NCBI RefSeq assembly: GCF_002215035.1
Contig: NZ_NKFP01000006.1
Location: 3,687,080 to 3,751,079 of the forward strand
DNA: 64,000 bases
Direction: 5' to 3'
From: Leptolyngbya ohadii IS1
GTDB lineage: Bacteria; Cyanobacteriota; Cyanobacteriia; Elainellales; Elainellaceae
Shown here piece by piece: positions 33,243 through 41,327 of the stretch. A program made the position numbers and the translations under genes. The stretch's first letter is position 1; each line of letters starts with the position of its first letter. The notes under the pieces are model-generated. The model did no database searches, was not told the DNA's origin, and saw only the letters and a list, made by a program, of their open reading frames with translations.

Positions 33243-33302
33243 TCGACCTGCGACCCGGAGGCATCTCCCAAAAGCCAAAGAGAGAACTAAAAACAAAAAC
33301 AA

Positions 33303-33327
33303 GGGCACATTCGCTGTGCCCCTTTTT
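33303..33327. terminator. Bidirectional intrinsic terminator between the FHA gene and rpsU
   Basis: GGGCACA (33303-33309) pairs perfectly with TGTGCCC (33315-33321) around a TTCGC loop; CTTTTT follows on the plus strand and an A-rich run (AAAAACAAAAACAA) precedes it, so both directions have a U-tract. It lies between convergent genes. Confidence 0.88.
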
Positions 33328-33445
33328 GATCGTAATGATTTGATCGTAATATTTGCGATTGCCGTACTGCGCTTATCGTGACAGTGGCGATCGTGATGCC
33401 TTGCCCAGTCAGTTCTGACAGAACGGCACTCTAGCGCTGCGGATC

Positions 33446-33625
33446 TTAGCGGAAACGGCGCTTCCGGCGTGCCATGACTGCTTTACGCTTGCGCTTCTCT
33501 AATGGCGTCTCGAAGTGGCGATGGCATTTGACATCTGCCAGAATACCCGCCTTGGATACCTGCCGCTTAAACCGACGCAGGGCTGATTCAATTCCTTCGT
33601 TTTCTCCTAGGACCACTTGGGTCAT
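33446..33625 (-). CDS. rpsU: 30S ribosomal protein bS21
   Basis: This encodes 59 residues on the minus strand: [20 protein letters not shown], then [20 protein letters not shown] and a basic C-terminus ([16 protein letters not shown]). Length, charge and the [13 protein letters not shown] motif identify bS21, which helps mRNA and 16S rRNA pair at initiation. AAAAGGAG lies just upstream of the ATG (33625), and the bidirectional terminator at 33303-33327 ends the transcript. Immediately upstream (33788 onwards) the DNA changes to the murF palindrome. Confidence 0.96.
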   Translation of the reverse strand: MTQVVLGENEGIESALRRFKRQVSKAGILADVKCHRHFETPLEKRKRKAVMARRKRRFR

Positions 33626-33787
33626 GCTTACTGCTCCTTTTCTAAGATGTGAATGGGGTCAACAAGAGAATTAGGGGTAAGACGATCGAATCACTATCCG
33701 GGAAAACTGACGTAATTTGGACAGACAGAATAATTCCTGCGTAACCATTCCTCGTCAGCCGAACAACGATGACTGCGATCGCTGCTA

Positions 33788-34288
33788 GACGGGCAATCTG
33801 GGTGAGCAGCGCAATTTCTCCTGCCGCCCGCATCCCCATCTCCACCACTGCAAAGTTATGGTCGGGCGTGAGTTCCAGCAGCGTTTTTGGGACACCAATC
33901 TCGTTGTTATAGTTCGCCTGGGTTTTGAGTACCTTTCCCTGCGTCGCTAAAACTGCCGCAATCAGTTCCTTCGTTGTCGTCTTGCCTACCGAACCCGTTA
34001 CCGCAATCACCGGAATCGAAAACTGCTGCCGCCACCATTGCCCGATCGTCTGATATGCCTGAAGCGCATCCTTCACCACGAGCAGCGGTAAACTCAGCTT
34101 GACAGAATCCCCGACGGGAGGCTTATCCGTAACAGCCGCGATCGCTCCCTGTGCCTGAGCTACCGCCAGGTAATCATTGCCGTCAAACCGCTCTCCCCGC
34201 AGCGCCACAAACAAATCGCCGGACTGCAAACTGCGGCTATCCGTGCTGATCCGAATTGGATGCTGATGCCGCACGGTCTCCAACCCGA
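33788..34288 (-). pseudogene. murF: Inverted, truncated copy of murF (left arm of palindrome)
   Basis: The minus strand from 34288 to 33788 is base-for-base the same as the plus strand from 34289 to 34789, so it encodes the same ~165 residues of MurF (STDSRSLQSGDLFVAL through the P-loop GSVGKTTTKEL to MGMRAAGEIALLTQIAR). Past the junction at 33788 the frame continues into unrelated residues and stops at 33642. It lacks a start codon, the middle and C-terminal domains, and therefore has no MurF activity. Confidence 0.9.
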
Positions 34289-34789
34289 TCGGGTTGGAGA
34301 CCGTGCGGCATCAGCATCCAATTCGGATCAGCACGGATAGCCGCAGTTTGCAGTCCGGCGATTTGTTTGTGGCGCTGCGGGGAGAGCGGTTTGACGGCAA
34401 TGATTACCTGGCGGTAGCTCAGGCACAGGGAGCGATCGCGGCTGTTACGGATAAGCCTCCCGTCGGGGATTCTGTCAAGCTGAGTTTACCGCTGCTCGTG
34501 GTGAAGGATGCGCTTCAGGCATATCAGACGATCGGGCAATGGTGGCGGCAGCAGTTTTCGATTCCGGTGATTGCGGTAACGGGTTCGGTAGGCAAGACGA
34601 CAACGAAGGAACTGATTGCGGCAGTTTTAGCGACGCAGGGAAAGGTACTCAAAACCCAGGCGAACTATAACAACGAGATTGGTGTCCCAAAAACGCTGCT
34701 GGAACTCACGCCCGACCATAACTTTGCAGTGGTGGAGATGGGGATGCGGGCGGCAGGAGAAATTGCGCTGCTCACCCAGATTGCCCGTC
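33788..34789. repeat. Perfect 1002-bp palindrome (two 501-bp inverted arms, no spacer)
   Basis: The axis lies between 34288 and 34289 in CAACCCGA|TCGGGTTG. I compared the ends directly: plus CCCGTC at 34784-34789 mirrors minus GACGGG at 33788-33793, and the next bases differ (C against T). The coding content of both arms is identical for 165 codons. Just outside the ends both flanks share CGATCGCAGT, offset by 3 bp. Such a spacerless palindrome is either a fold-back rearrangement or an artefact of amplification or assembly. Confidence 0.93.
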
Positions 34790-35622
34790 CAACGATCGCA
34801 GTGATTACCAATGTGGGCACGGCGCATATCGGAAGATTGGGTTCGGAGCAGGCGATCGCAGATGCTAAGTGTGAGCTTTTAGCGGAAATGCCTGAGGGGG
34901 GAATCGCAATTTTGAACCACGACAATCCGCGCCTGATGGACACAGCCGATCGGTTGTTTGCAGCCAAAATGGAAGCAGATAAGATCTGGGCAGGCAAAAT
35001 GATTTCCTATGGGCTGACGGGGGGCGATGTCTGGGGGAAAATGGTGGATGCTTCAACGCTGGCAGTCAATGATATGAAGTTCCCGTTGCCGCTGCCAGGA
35101 CAGCACAATGCCCTTAACTATCTGGCGGCTCTGGCAGTGACAAAAGCGCTCAATCTCCCCTGGGAACCGCTTCAGCAGGGCATCACCGTGGATCTGCCGC
35201 AGGGACGGGCACGCCGCATGACCTTACCAGGCGATATTTTGATGCTGGATGAAACCTACAATGCCGGATTGGAATCCATGATTGCTGCGCTGCACCTGCT
35301 GGCGCAAACTCCCGGAGACCGCCGGATTGCCGTTCTGGGCACCATGAAAGAACTGGGCGATCGATCGCCGGAATTCCATCATCAGGTGGGAGCCGTGGTG
35401 CAGCAGCTTGGCTTGGCTTGTTTGCTCATTCTGGCAGACCCACAAGAAAGCGAAGCCCTGGCAGCCGGAGCTTCCCCCGTACCGACAGAGCAGTTTAACA
35501 GTCATGAAGCGGTCATCGATCGGCTCAAGGCGATCATGCAGCCAGGCGATCGAATCCTGTTGAAGGCATCCCGTGCGGTCGGACTCGATCGCGTGGTGGA
35601 GGGCTTGCTCCAGACCGTTTGA
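34294..35622 (+). CDS. murF: UDP-MurNAc-tripeptide--D-Ala-D-Ala ligase, 5' end lost at palindrome axis
   Basis: The enzyme adds D-Ala-D-Ala to the cytoplasmic UDP-MurNAc-tripeptide. Visible parts are ISTDSRSLQSGDLFVALRG, the ATP loop VTGSVGKTTTKELIAAVL, NNEIGVPKTLLEL, HIGRLGSEQAIADAK and, in the C-terminal domain, MLDETYNAGLESM. The first possible initiation codon (TTG 34294, 442 codons) gives a protein short by perhaps 15-30 residues compared with other MurF enzymes; the frame reads upstream only to a TGA at 34264 and has no ATG. The lost segment coincides with the palindrome axis. If the sequence is right, this gene lacks its own start and promoter, which is surprising for an essential function. 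Confidence 0.85.
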   Translation: METVRHQHPIRISTDSRSLQSGDLFVALRGERFDGNDYLAVAQAQGAIAAVTDKPPVGDSVKLSLPLLVVKDALQAYQTIGQWWRQQFSIPVIAVTGSVGKTTTKELIAAVLATQGKVLKTQANYNNEIGVPKTLLELTPDHNFAVVEMGMRAAGEIALLTQIARPTIAVITNVGTAHIGRLGSEQAIADAKCELLAEMPEGGIAILNHDNPRLMDTADRLFAAKMEADKIWAGKMISYGLTGGDVWGKMVDASTLAVNDMKFPLPLPGQHNALNYLAALAVTKALNLPWEPLQQGITVDLPQGRARRMTLPGDILMLDETYNAGLESMIAALHLLAQTPGDRRIAVLGTMKELGDRSPEFHHQVGAVVQQLGLACLLILADPQESEALAAGASPVPTEQFNSHEAVIDRLKAIMQPGDRILLKASRAVGLDRVVEGLLQTV

Positions 35623-35657
35623 TTGGCGAACCTGGTGCGCGGAACGAAGCGGCAAAT

Positions 35658-36818
35658 CTAATTGGCGGCGGGGCGATTGCGTCCGTTTGCCTGTGCCACC
35701 TGGAGTGATTTGACGAACTGCGCCAGGGAATACTCCAGAGCAGAACCCGCATCCATCGCCGTCCAGCCGTCGGGCGTTTTCTTCAGATACTCAAAGTGGA
35801 GGTGTGGTCCGGTAGACATTCCGGTACTGCCGACCAATCCAATCACCTGACCCTGCTGTACTTCCTCGCCCGGCTTGACGAACATCTCAGACAGGTGCGC
35901 GTAAAGAGTTTGGGTGTCTTCGGCATGCTGAAGGATAATCGCTAAGCCATAGCCGCCCATCTCGTCCGCTGCTTCGACCTTACCCGAAAAAGCTGCCAGC
36001 ACTGGAGTCCCCATTGGCGCACCCAAATCCGTGCCGCTATGCAGACGACCCTGCCCAGTAACGGGGTGAATCCGCCAGCCAAACGCCGAGGTAATCACCG
36101 CCGGGATCGAGAGGGGGAACCGCAGACTAACATTGCCTAGCCGAAGCTGCATCGTGGGACGCACGTTGAGATTATAAAATTCTCGTCCGGAAGGCGTGGT
36201 ACGACCGCCCGTGCTGTAGTCTAGACTGACTGCCCTCCAGTTGCCGCCCGACCGTCCCCCATAAGACCCTCCACTTGAAGCGTATTGGGTTGTCGCAGAA
36301 GCAGCGGCAGGAGGACAAATGCTTCCCGGAGCTGACTGACCCGGTTGCAGCACGACTCGGCATCCGGTCGATCGCTCGGACAGAATCACTTCCGGCTGGG
36401 TTGCACCCACACTATAGGCAGTCGGGTCAATGTAGTTTCCCGTCTGGTCAAAGGCAGCAGCAGCGGTGTCCGCCAAATTGGGAGTTACCAGCACCGGAAC
36501 TTCAGGCGCAGCAGGCGCAGAGCCAATGGAATCGATCGCCGATTCCGCCGCAGAAGGTTCGACCGGAGCAGGAGCCGTCTGGCTCAGTTCGCTTGAAACT
36601 TCAGGAGCCGCGATCGGAGCCGCAGGAACTTCAACAGGCAGTGGTTCAGGAGCCACAGGCACAGGATCAGCCGCAGGTTGGACCTCGACTGGAACTACCA
36701 GATCAACGGCAGTTTGAGCAGAGGCAAAATTAGGGTTCAGTCCCCCCATACTGCCCAGGCAGACAACTCCACTGAGCCAGAGCGATCGCTGATAAAAACG
36801 GCTGTGATTCTTCTTCAT
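35658..36818 (-). CDS. Exported M23 family peptidoglycan metalloendopeptidase (LytM/NlpD-like)
   Basis: This encodes 386 residues from ATG 36818 (AAGGA lies upstream). A signal peptide (SLWLSGVVCLGSMGGLNPNFASA) precedes a long Pro/Ala/Val low-complexity region (~35-115), a middle region rich in Gly/Ser, and a C-terminal M23 domain with zinc ligands: HPVTGQGRLHSGTDLGAPMGTP, YAHLSEMFVKPGEEV and STGPHLHFEYLKKTP. It is periplasmic, acting in cell-wall remodelling. It is convergent with murF (35 bp apart). A Ser/Gly-rich segment (YASSGGSYGGRSGGN) just before a TTPSGREFY motif is unusual but probably a linker. Confidence 0.87.
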   Translation of the reverse strand: MKKNHSRFYQRSLWLSGVVCLGSMGGLNPNFASAQTAVDLVVPVEVQPAADPVPVAPEPLPVEVPAAPIAAPEVSSELSQTAPAPVEPSAAESAIDSIGSAPAAPEVPVLVTPNLADTAAAAFDQTGNYIDPTAYSVGATQPEVILSERSTGCRVVLQPGQSAPGSICPPAAASATTQYASSGGSYGGRSGGNWRAVSLDYSTGGRTTPSGREFYNLNVRPTMQLRLGNVSLRFPLSIPAVITSAFGWRIHPVTGQGRLHSGTDLGAPMGTPVLAAFSGKVEAADEMGGYGLAIILQHAEDTQTLYAHLSEMFVKPGEEVQQGQVIGLVGSTGMSTGPHLHFEYLKKTPDGWTAMDAGSALEYSLAQFVKSLQVAQANGRNRPAAN

Positions 36819-37149
36819 TCCAAACATTCCTTGCTGCAAACGGCGAACAAACTGTCCTGCTAGGCGAACAAATAATCGTGCAGCACTCCGGACACATCAT
36901 AATCCGGATACACCCGATTGTCCCCTATTCTGTTCCTAAATATTTCTAATCCGCAGTAGAACCTATGCAGTCAACTCTGCGTACATCTATAGTCTGCGTA
37001 CATCTTGCGTACATTGATGGGTAGACATCCGATCGATCGTCGTTCTATCTAGAGAAATTGTTCCCACATCAGCAGTTTTCCTGACCCCAAGATTTCTGGA
37101 TTAGCCCATAGGAGCATTCTTACAGTTGCCGCCCTCACCGTAGACTCTC

Positions 37150-37202
37150 CTGCCCCCCACTCCCCACTCCCTACTCCCTGCCTCCCACTCTCCCACTCCC
37201 CT
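37150..37202. repeat. GGGAGTAGGGAGTGGGG-type tandem repeat at the 3' end of birA
   Basis: CCCCACTCCCCACTCCCTACTCC-like heptamers run from about 37150 to 37202 (written on the plus strand). On the minus strand this supplies the last residues of BirA (GEQGSGRVGGRE) and its TAG stop (37171-37173), which is inside GGGAGTAGGGAG. Confidence 0.8.
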
Positions 37203-38046
37203 GCTCCCCATACCCCAACCCCACCTCCCCCGGCTTCAAACAAACCTCGACCGGGCACCGTTGCCCGCAGCCCTGCGGGATCGCCTCACTGCTTCCGGGC
37301 TGAAGACTCACTCGCAGTTCTCCAGTAGGGGTAATGCCCAGCACTTGACCAGGAATATTCTGATAAACCACGGATTGTCCCAGGTTCATCAGCAGCGATT
37401 CGTAGGCAGGCAAAAAGGCAGCAATATCCTGCTGCTGCCAGTGGGTGAGACTGATCGAGATGCCCTGAATTACGATCGCGCCCAGTGTCTCCAGTCGATC
37501 GATTGGGGGAATCTGCTGTTCCTGACAGATCCTTTGCAGCGAAATTCCGGTTTCGGGCACTGCGTTTGTCCAGTTGATGCCCACCCCAATCACTGCCTGA
37601 TAGATTCGTCCCTGCCGGATTCGACTTTCCGTGAGAATGCCGCCCAGCTTTCTGCCATCAACCACCAGATCGTTAAGCCATTTGAGCTTCACCGGGATTT
37701 GTTGGTGGCGCAGGGCGATCGCAATTCCCCAGGCACTAGTCAGGGTGAGCAAGAGGGCACGGGAAACGGGCAAATCGAGATGGATTCCCAGCGAAAGGTA
37801 TAGTCCCCCGCTCTCCGACTGCCACTGGTGTCCTCGCTGTCCGCGTCCGGCGGTCTGGCGTTGGGCAATGACGGCGACGTTTTGTGAGGGTTGCGCTTTC
37901 AGAAGCGACCAGGCGATCGAATTGGTAGAGTCTACGGTGTCCAGCAGATGCAGCGCATAGTTGGAGAGACTGCCTGCGATCGAAAAATTGGCTGGGAAAT
38001 AGGTTTGGTTTAGCTCGGATTCCAGCAGGGCGCGATCGAGGGTCAT
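37171..38046 (-). CDS. birA: Biotin--[acetyl-CoA-carboxylase] ligase
   Basis: This encodes 291 residues from ATG 38046, chosen for the strong ribosome site GGAGGAAAGGGAG just upstream; ATGs further upstream are less likely. It lacks the DNA-binding domain of E. coli BirA, so it is a pure ligase. Core motifs: VDSTNSIAWSLL, AVIAQRQTAGRGQRGHQW, LKWLNDLVVDGRKLGGILTES and GVGINWTNAVPET. The C-terminal SH3-like domain (VLGITPTGELRVSL) is interrupted by ~11 residues (AIPQGCGQRCP) from the interspersed repeat at 37252-37284, before VEVCLKPGEVGLGYG where the protein should end. It has a repeat-derived tail of a dozen residues. It is divergent from yfiH. Confidence 0.9.
   Translation of the reverse strand: MTLDRALLESELNQTYFPANFSIAGSLSNYALHLLDTVDSTNSIAWSLLKAQPSQNVAVIAQRQTAGRGQRGHQWQSESGGLYLSLGIHLDLPVSRALLLTLTSAWGIAIALRHQQIPVKLKWLNDLVVDGRKLGGILTESRIRQGRIYQAVIGVGINWTNAVPETGISLQRICQEQQIPPIDRLETLGAIVIQGISISLTHWQQQDIAAFLPAYESLLMNLGQSVVYQNIPGQVLGITPTGELRVSLQPGSSEAIPQGCGQRCPVEVCLKPGEVGLGYGEQGSGRVGGRE
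37252..37284 (-). repeat. Double-hairpin palindromic repeat inside birA (copy 1)
   Basis: The minus strand carries GCGATCCCGCAGGGC and continues with TGCGGGCAACGGTGCCCG: a first hairpin CCCGCAG-GG-CTGCGGG and a second GGGCA-ACGG-TGCCC. The same 33 bp occur at 43351-43383 on the plus strand. It is in frame, adding residues AIPQGCGQRCP to the C-terminal domain of BirA. Confidence 0.88.
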
Positions 38047-38154
38047 AGTCTCCCTTTCCTCCATCATTTCGGTCTTCGTCAATGCGGTATTTTTTGGCGT
38101 AAGCTAGCCTCAGGGCATCTCGTTGTCCAGTTCCCTAACCTCCCGAAATTTCCC

Positions 38155-38982
38155 ATGCATACCTGGCACTGGCAAACCTGGCAAGATCTCCCCTATCTCA
38201 CCTGTGGTCTGCTGCAAGACTGGTCTCACGGTTTCTTTACCCAGCAGTTCTGGGTTCATGCGCCAGAGGATCTGGCAGAAGTGCTACAGCCCACTGCCCA
38301 GGTGTATCGCGTCAAGCAGGTTCACAGCAATACGGTATTAACTGCCGCCGAGATCGATCGCGCTTTTGCAGTTGAAGGGGACTTAGAAACCGTCGCCGAA
38401 TCCGATTCTGCCACGTTCCCCGAAGCAGATGGCATTGTGAGCAACGAAGCGGATCAGGCAGTCTGGGTTTGTACAGCGGACTGTACTCCGGTTTTAATCG
38501 CCGATGCTCAAACGGGTCAGGTGTCTGCCATTCATGCCGGATGGCGCGGGACAGCAACGAAAATTGTGCCTAGGGCGATCGAGCGACTTCAGCAGCAGGG
38601 CAGTCAGCTTTCGGATCTAAAAATTGCGCTGGGTCCGGCGATCGCAGGTGAGGTGTATCAGGTTTCTCGTCCGGTTGCGGCTCAGATTGGCAGCACGGTC
38701 GTTCCCCAGGAAATTTCTCCCCAGTCCACAGATGCCGAGGTAGAGGGGTTGCTGGATGCGTTGAGCCAAATCCCCGATTCTCCCCTATTGCCCGATCCCC
38801 AGCCTGGGCGTGCCCGAATTGACGTGCGGCGAGTGCTTGCCCTCCAGCTAGAGCAGCTTGGTATTGCCCCAGAGCAAATGGCGATCGCGCCTTACTGTAC
38901 CTATCAAAGTCCCGAATATTTCTTTTCCTATCGGCGGGAACGGCTGAAGAAAGTTCAGTGGTCGGGGATTGTTTCAGCCTAA
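38155..38982 (+). CDS. pgeF: YfiH/PgeF-type multicopper-like oxidoreductase (peptidoglycan editing factor)
   Basis: This encodes 275 residues. The zinc/copper-binding and catalytic motifs are intact: VKQVHSNTVLT, ADGIVSNEADQAVWVCTADCTPV, AIHAGWRGTATKIVPRAI and KIALGPAIAGEVYQVS. Bacterial PgeF hydrolyses or prevents incorporation of wrong muropeptide precursors (L-Ser in place of L-Ala); other members act as purine nucleoside phosphorylase or laccase-like enzymes. The exact activity cannot be told by sequence. It is probably cytoplasmic. It is divergent from birA with 108 bp between starts. Confidence 0.86.
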   Translation: MHTWHWQTWQDLPYLTCGLLQDWSHGFFTQQFWVHAPEDLAEVLQPTAQVYRVKQVHSNTVLTAAEIDRAFAVEGDLETVAESDSATFPEADGIVSNEADQAVWVCTADCTPVLIADAQTGQVSAIHAGWRGTATKIVPRAIERLQQQGSQLSDLKIALGPAIAGEVYQVSRPVAAQIGSTVVPQEISPQSTDAEVEGLLDALSQIPDSPLLPDPQPGRARIDVRRVLALQLEQLGIAPEQMAIAPYCTYQSPEYFFSYRRERLKKVQWSGIVSA

Positions 38983-39312
38983 TTTCGGCTTATTATCTCT
39001 GGCTCACTATAATTTTGGCTGACTATTTTTATCACTACTTTTATTTTTGGCTGACCAACGTTCGGCTGACTTACTTCGGCTTACGGGTGTCAGCTTAGAA
39101 CTAGAGGTCTCAAAGTCTCCCACGGGCAGCAACCTCGTACCCCAAACCAACGTCTTGGCGCTAGAGGTCTAGAACATCCCCTAGCCCCCAATTCAAGGGA
39201 GAACTGCCCTTTGTTCTGAATGTACAGAAGGTGTACACATTTGTTTGTATGTACACAGCTGCTTACCAGCCTTGACAGCGACAGGGGAGACTTTGAGAGA
39301 GCAATCCAACCT
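38983..39312. other. 330-bp intergenic region with short dispersed repeats
   Basis: It holds repeated TTGGCTGAC/TTCGGCTTAC-like words (38985-39090), two CTAGAGGTCT words (39101-39110 and 39161-39170) and a CCCCCAATTCAAGGG-like element (39185-39200). No coding frame is convincing. Confidence 0.5.
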
Positions 39313-39687
39313 CTAGGCAGGAACGGCGATTCGGAAAATGCCGCCCAGAAGCGTGAACAGCACGGAATTGATCAGCGTGAGAGCGATCGCGCCCAGGATG
39401 GCACTCCAGATTCCCAGCCGCAACCGGAAACCTTCCACCAGTTTTGCCGACAGACCGAAAATAATAGTGTTGACCACCAACCAGAGGATACCCAGCGTCA
39501 GAACATTCAGAATTGTGGAGCCTGCGATCCAGCCCAGCAGCCAGTTCAGCACACCAAATACAACACCCGCAGTCAGAGCTTTGCCAACCCCATCGACCTC
39601 GACGCCCAGGAAGGAAATCTTAGAAATGAGCAGCAGACTAATTGCCGTAACGACAACGCCAATCAAGAAAGGAATGAGAAAACTCAT
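39313..39687 (-). CDS. Phage-holin-family (DUF/superfamily IV-like) small membrane protein
   Basis: This encodes 124 residues, almost all in four hydrophobic segments: FLIPFLIGVVVTAISLLLIS, ALTAGVVFGVLNWLLGWIAG, TILNVLTLGILWLVVNTIIFGL and IWSAILGAIALTLINSVLFTLL. This pattern is that of the small membrane proteins annotated as holin family in cyanobacterial chromosomes. There is no endolysin, phage structural gene or integrase near it, so a phage origin or lysis role is not supported. A SFLIPF start and GG near the C-terminus are typical. Role unknown. Confidence 0.75.
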   Translation of the reverse strand: MSFLIPFLIGVVVTAISLLLISKISFLGVEVDGVGKALTAGVVFGVLNWLLGWIAGSTILNVLTLGILWLVVNTIIFGLSAKLVEGFRLRLGIWSAILGAIALTLINSVLFTLLGGIFRIAVPA

Positions 39688-40078
39688 AGGGATTTTTATC
39701 TCCTAATTTTTTTGCTTTGTAATGTGAGAAAAACCAAGATTGGAACAGAGCCAGTTCAAAACTCAAAAGAGTCTTGAGCGAATGACATTTGTTAATAAAC
39801 GAGGGTGACGCAACATTCCTGGTGGAACACTGCGATCGGCAGCAGCAAAGCGAAACAACATATCTCTGCCAGAGGAAAAGTTTCAAGATTAGTAAAGGAT
39901 AGAGCCTGGAAGCTGTCAAGCGATCGGATTTACATTGATTCTTAAAAACTATTTCTTGTCGCGAGTTCTCTTGATTCCACTCCCACGATTGGGGTCACAC
40001 TGCGGTAAGCTGATTTAGGCGGAAAAAGCCCTGCCTGACTTAACATTTCGCAGTCTTTCGAGATATCCCTTTACAAAA
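39688..40078. other. 391-bp intergenic region between divergent holin-like and hemC genes
   Basis: It must contain both promoters. No repeat or coding frame stands out; I see no riboswitch or strong hairpin. Confidence 0.5.
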
Positions 40079-41041
40079 ATGGTTGCAAGTCTTCCCCGTT
40101 CCATTCGCATCGGCTCCCGTAAGAGTCAGCTCGCCCTGGTTCAGACCTACTGGGTTCAAGGAGAACTCCAGAAACTCTTCAGCGATCGCAATTTTGAAGT
40201 CCACACCATGAGTACACAGGGCGACAAAATTCTGGATGTAGCGCTGTCTAAAATTGGCGACAAAGGGCTATTCACAAAGGAACTCGAAGTCGGAATGCTG
40301 AACGGAGATATCGACTTTGCCGTTCACTCCCTCAAGGATTTGCCGACCCGTTTGCCGGAAGGTCTGATGCTGGGCTGTGTCACCGAGCGAGAAGATCCGG
40401 CGGATGCACTGGTGGTGCATGAGAACTTTAAGGACAAGCAGCTCGACACCCTGCCAGAAGGGGCGGTTGTAGGAACTTCTTCCCTACGACGACTGGCACA
40501 GCTTCGCCACCACTATCCCCACCTGTCGTTCAAAGACATTCGCGGCAACCTGAACACCCGCCTGCAAAAGCTAGACTCTGGCGAATTCGATGCCATTATT
40601 CTGGCAGTGGCAGGACTGAAGCGTCTGGGCATGGGCGATCGCATCCATCAGGTGATTCCCTCGGAAGTGTCACTTCACGCCGTCGGACAGGGAGCGCTGG
40701 GCATCGAATGCCGCACTAACGATCCGGAAATTCTGAATCTGCTGAAGGCACTGGAGCATCAGCCCACCGCTTACCGCTGCTATGCGGAACGGTCTTTCCT
40801 GCGCGAATTAGAAGGCGGCTGTCAAGTACCGATCGGCGTGAATACGGTTCTCGACGGCGATCATCTAACCCTGACGGGCATGGTTGCCAGCATCGACGGT
40901 CAGCGTCTGATTAAGGACAGCGTGACGGGTGCCGCGACGGATGCAGAAGCGATCGGCATTCAGCTTGCCCATAAGATGCGCGAACAGGGCGCAACAGAAA
41001 TCCTTCAGCAGATCTTCGCTGAGGTTCGCCCAGAGGCTTAG
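40079..41041 (+). CDS. hemC: Porphobilinogen deaminase (hydroxymethylbilane synthase)
   Basis: This encodes 320 residues. It polymerises four porphobilinogens to hydroxymethylbilane, feeding haem, chlorophyll and bilin synthesis. Recognised motifs: [76 protein letters not shown] and the cofactor cysteine in [11 protein letters not shown] that carries the dipyrromethane primer. The Asp of the catalytic VHSLKDLP is present. It stands alone; no neighbouring hem gene. In a phycobilisome-bearing organism this supplies the bilins used by proteins linked by the CpcG genes at the right of this window. Confidence 0.96.
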   Translation: MVASLPRSIRIGSRKSQLALVQTYWVQGELQKLFSDRNFEVHTMSTQGDKILDVALSKIGDKGLFTKELEVGMLNGDIDFAVHSLKDLPTRLPEGLMLGCVTEREDPADALVVHENFKDKQLDTLPEGAVVGTSSLRRLAQLRHHYPHLSFKDIRGNLNTRLQKLDSGEFDAIILAVAGLKRLGMGDRIHQVIPSEVSLHAVGQGALGIECRTNDPEILNLLKALEHQPTAYRCYAERSFLRELEGGCQVPIGVNTVLDGDHLTLTGMVASIDGQRLIKDSVTGAATDAEAIGIQLAHKMREQGATEILQQIFAEVRPEA

Positions 41042-41067
41042 CCACAAGTTTGACAGGTGTAGCTTTC

Positions 41068-41201
41068 CCTAAATCCCCCGCTGATTCATTGCTGCTCCTC
41101 AGGAGCGAGAAGGGGGACTTTGATTTGTAGAACTTTTGTTGCAAATGGTATGCCTGCGACCTTCGGTTCCCCCCTTTCTAGGGGAGGGCTAGGGGGGATC
41201 T
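41068..41201. repeat. CCCTAAATCCCCC / GGGGGACTTT interspersed hairpin elements between hemC and glgA
   Basis: TCCCTAAATCCCCC (from 41066) is complementary to GGGGGACTTT (41112-41121), with an internal CTCCTCAGGAG hairpin; a second unit, CCCCCC (41169-41174) to GGGGGG (41192-41197), contains TTTCTAGGGGAGGGCTA. Related words occur at 26324-26340, 48441-48470 and 63530-63562. Confidence 0.65.
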
Positions 41202-41327
41202 CCAATCGATCGCGGTTTTGTCCCTGGATTGTTGTAGATTGATAAGGACTGTAAAACCTCAATTTCAGGTCATTAGGGAATTGGGAGAAGAAACAGGTTC
41301 TTTCGTTGCAGGGGACACAAAGCGAGT

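Noticed and set aside
33642-34283. 213-codon MurF-like protein on the minus strand as a second functional gene
   Set aside because: It is the left arm of the palindrome; its last ~48 residues are unrelated sequence and it lacks the central and C-terminal MurF domains and a normal start.
39313-39687. Prophage remnant suggested by a holin-like protein
   Set aside because: No integrase, lysis or structural phage genes are nearby, and the neighbours are housekeeping genes.
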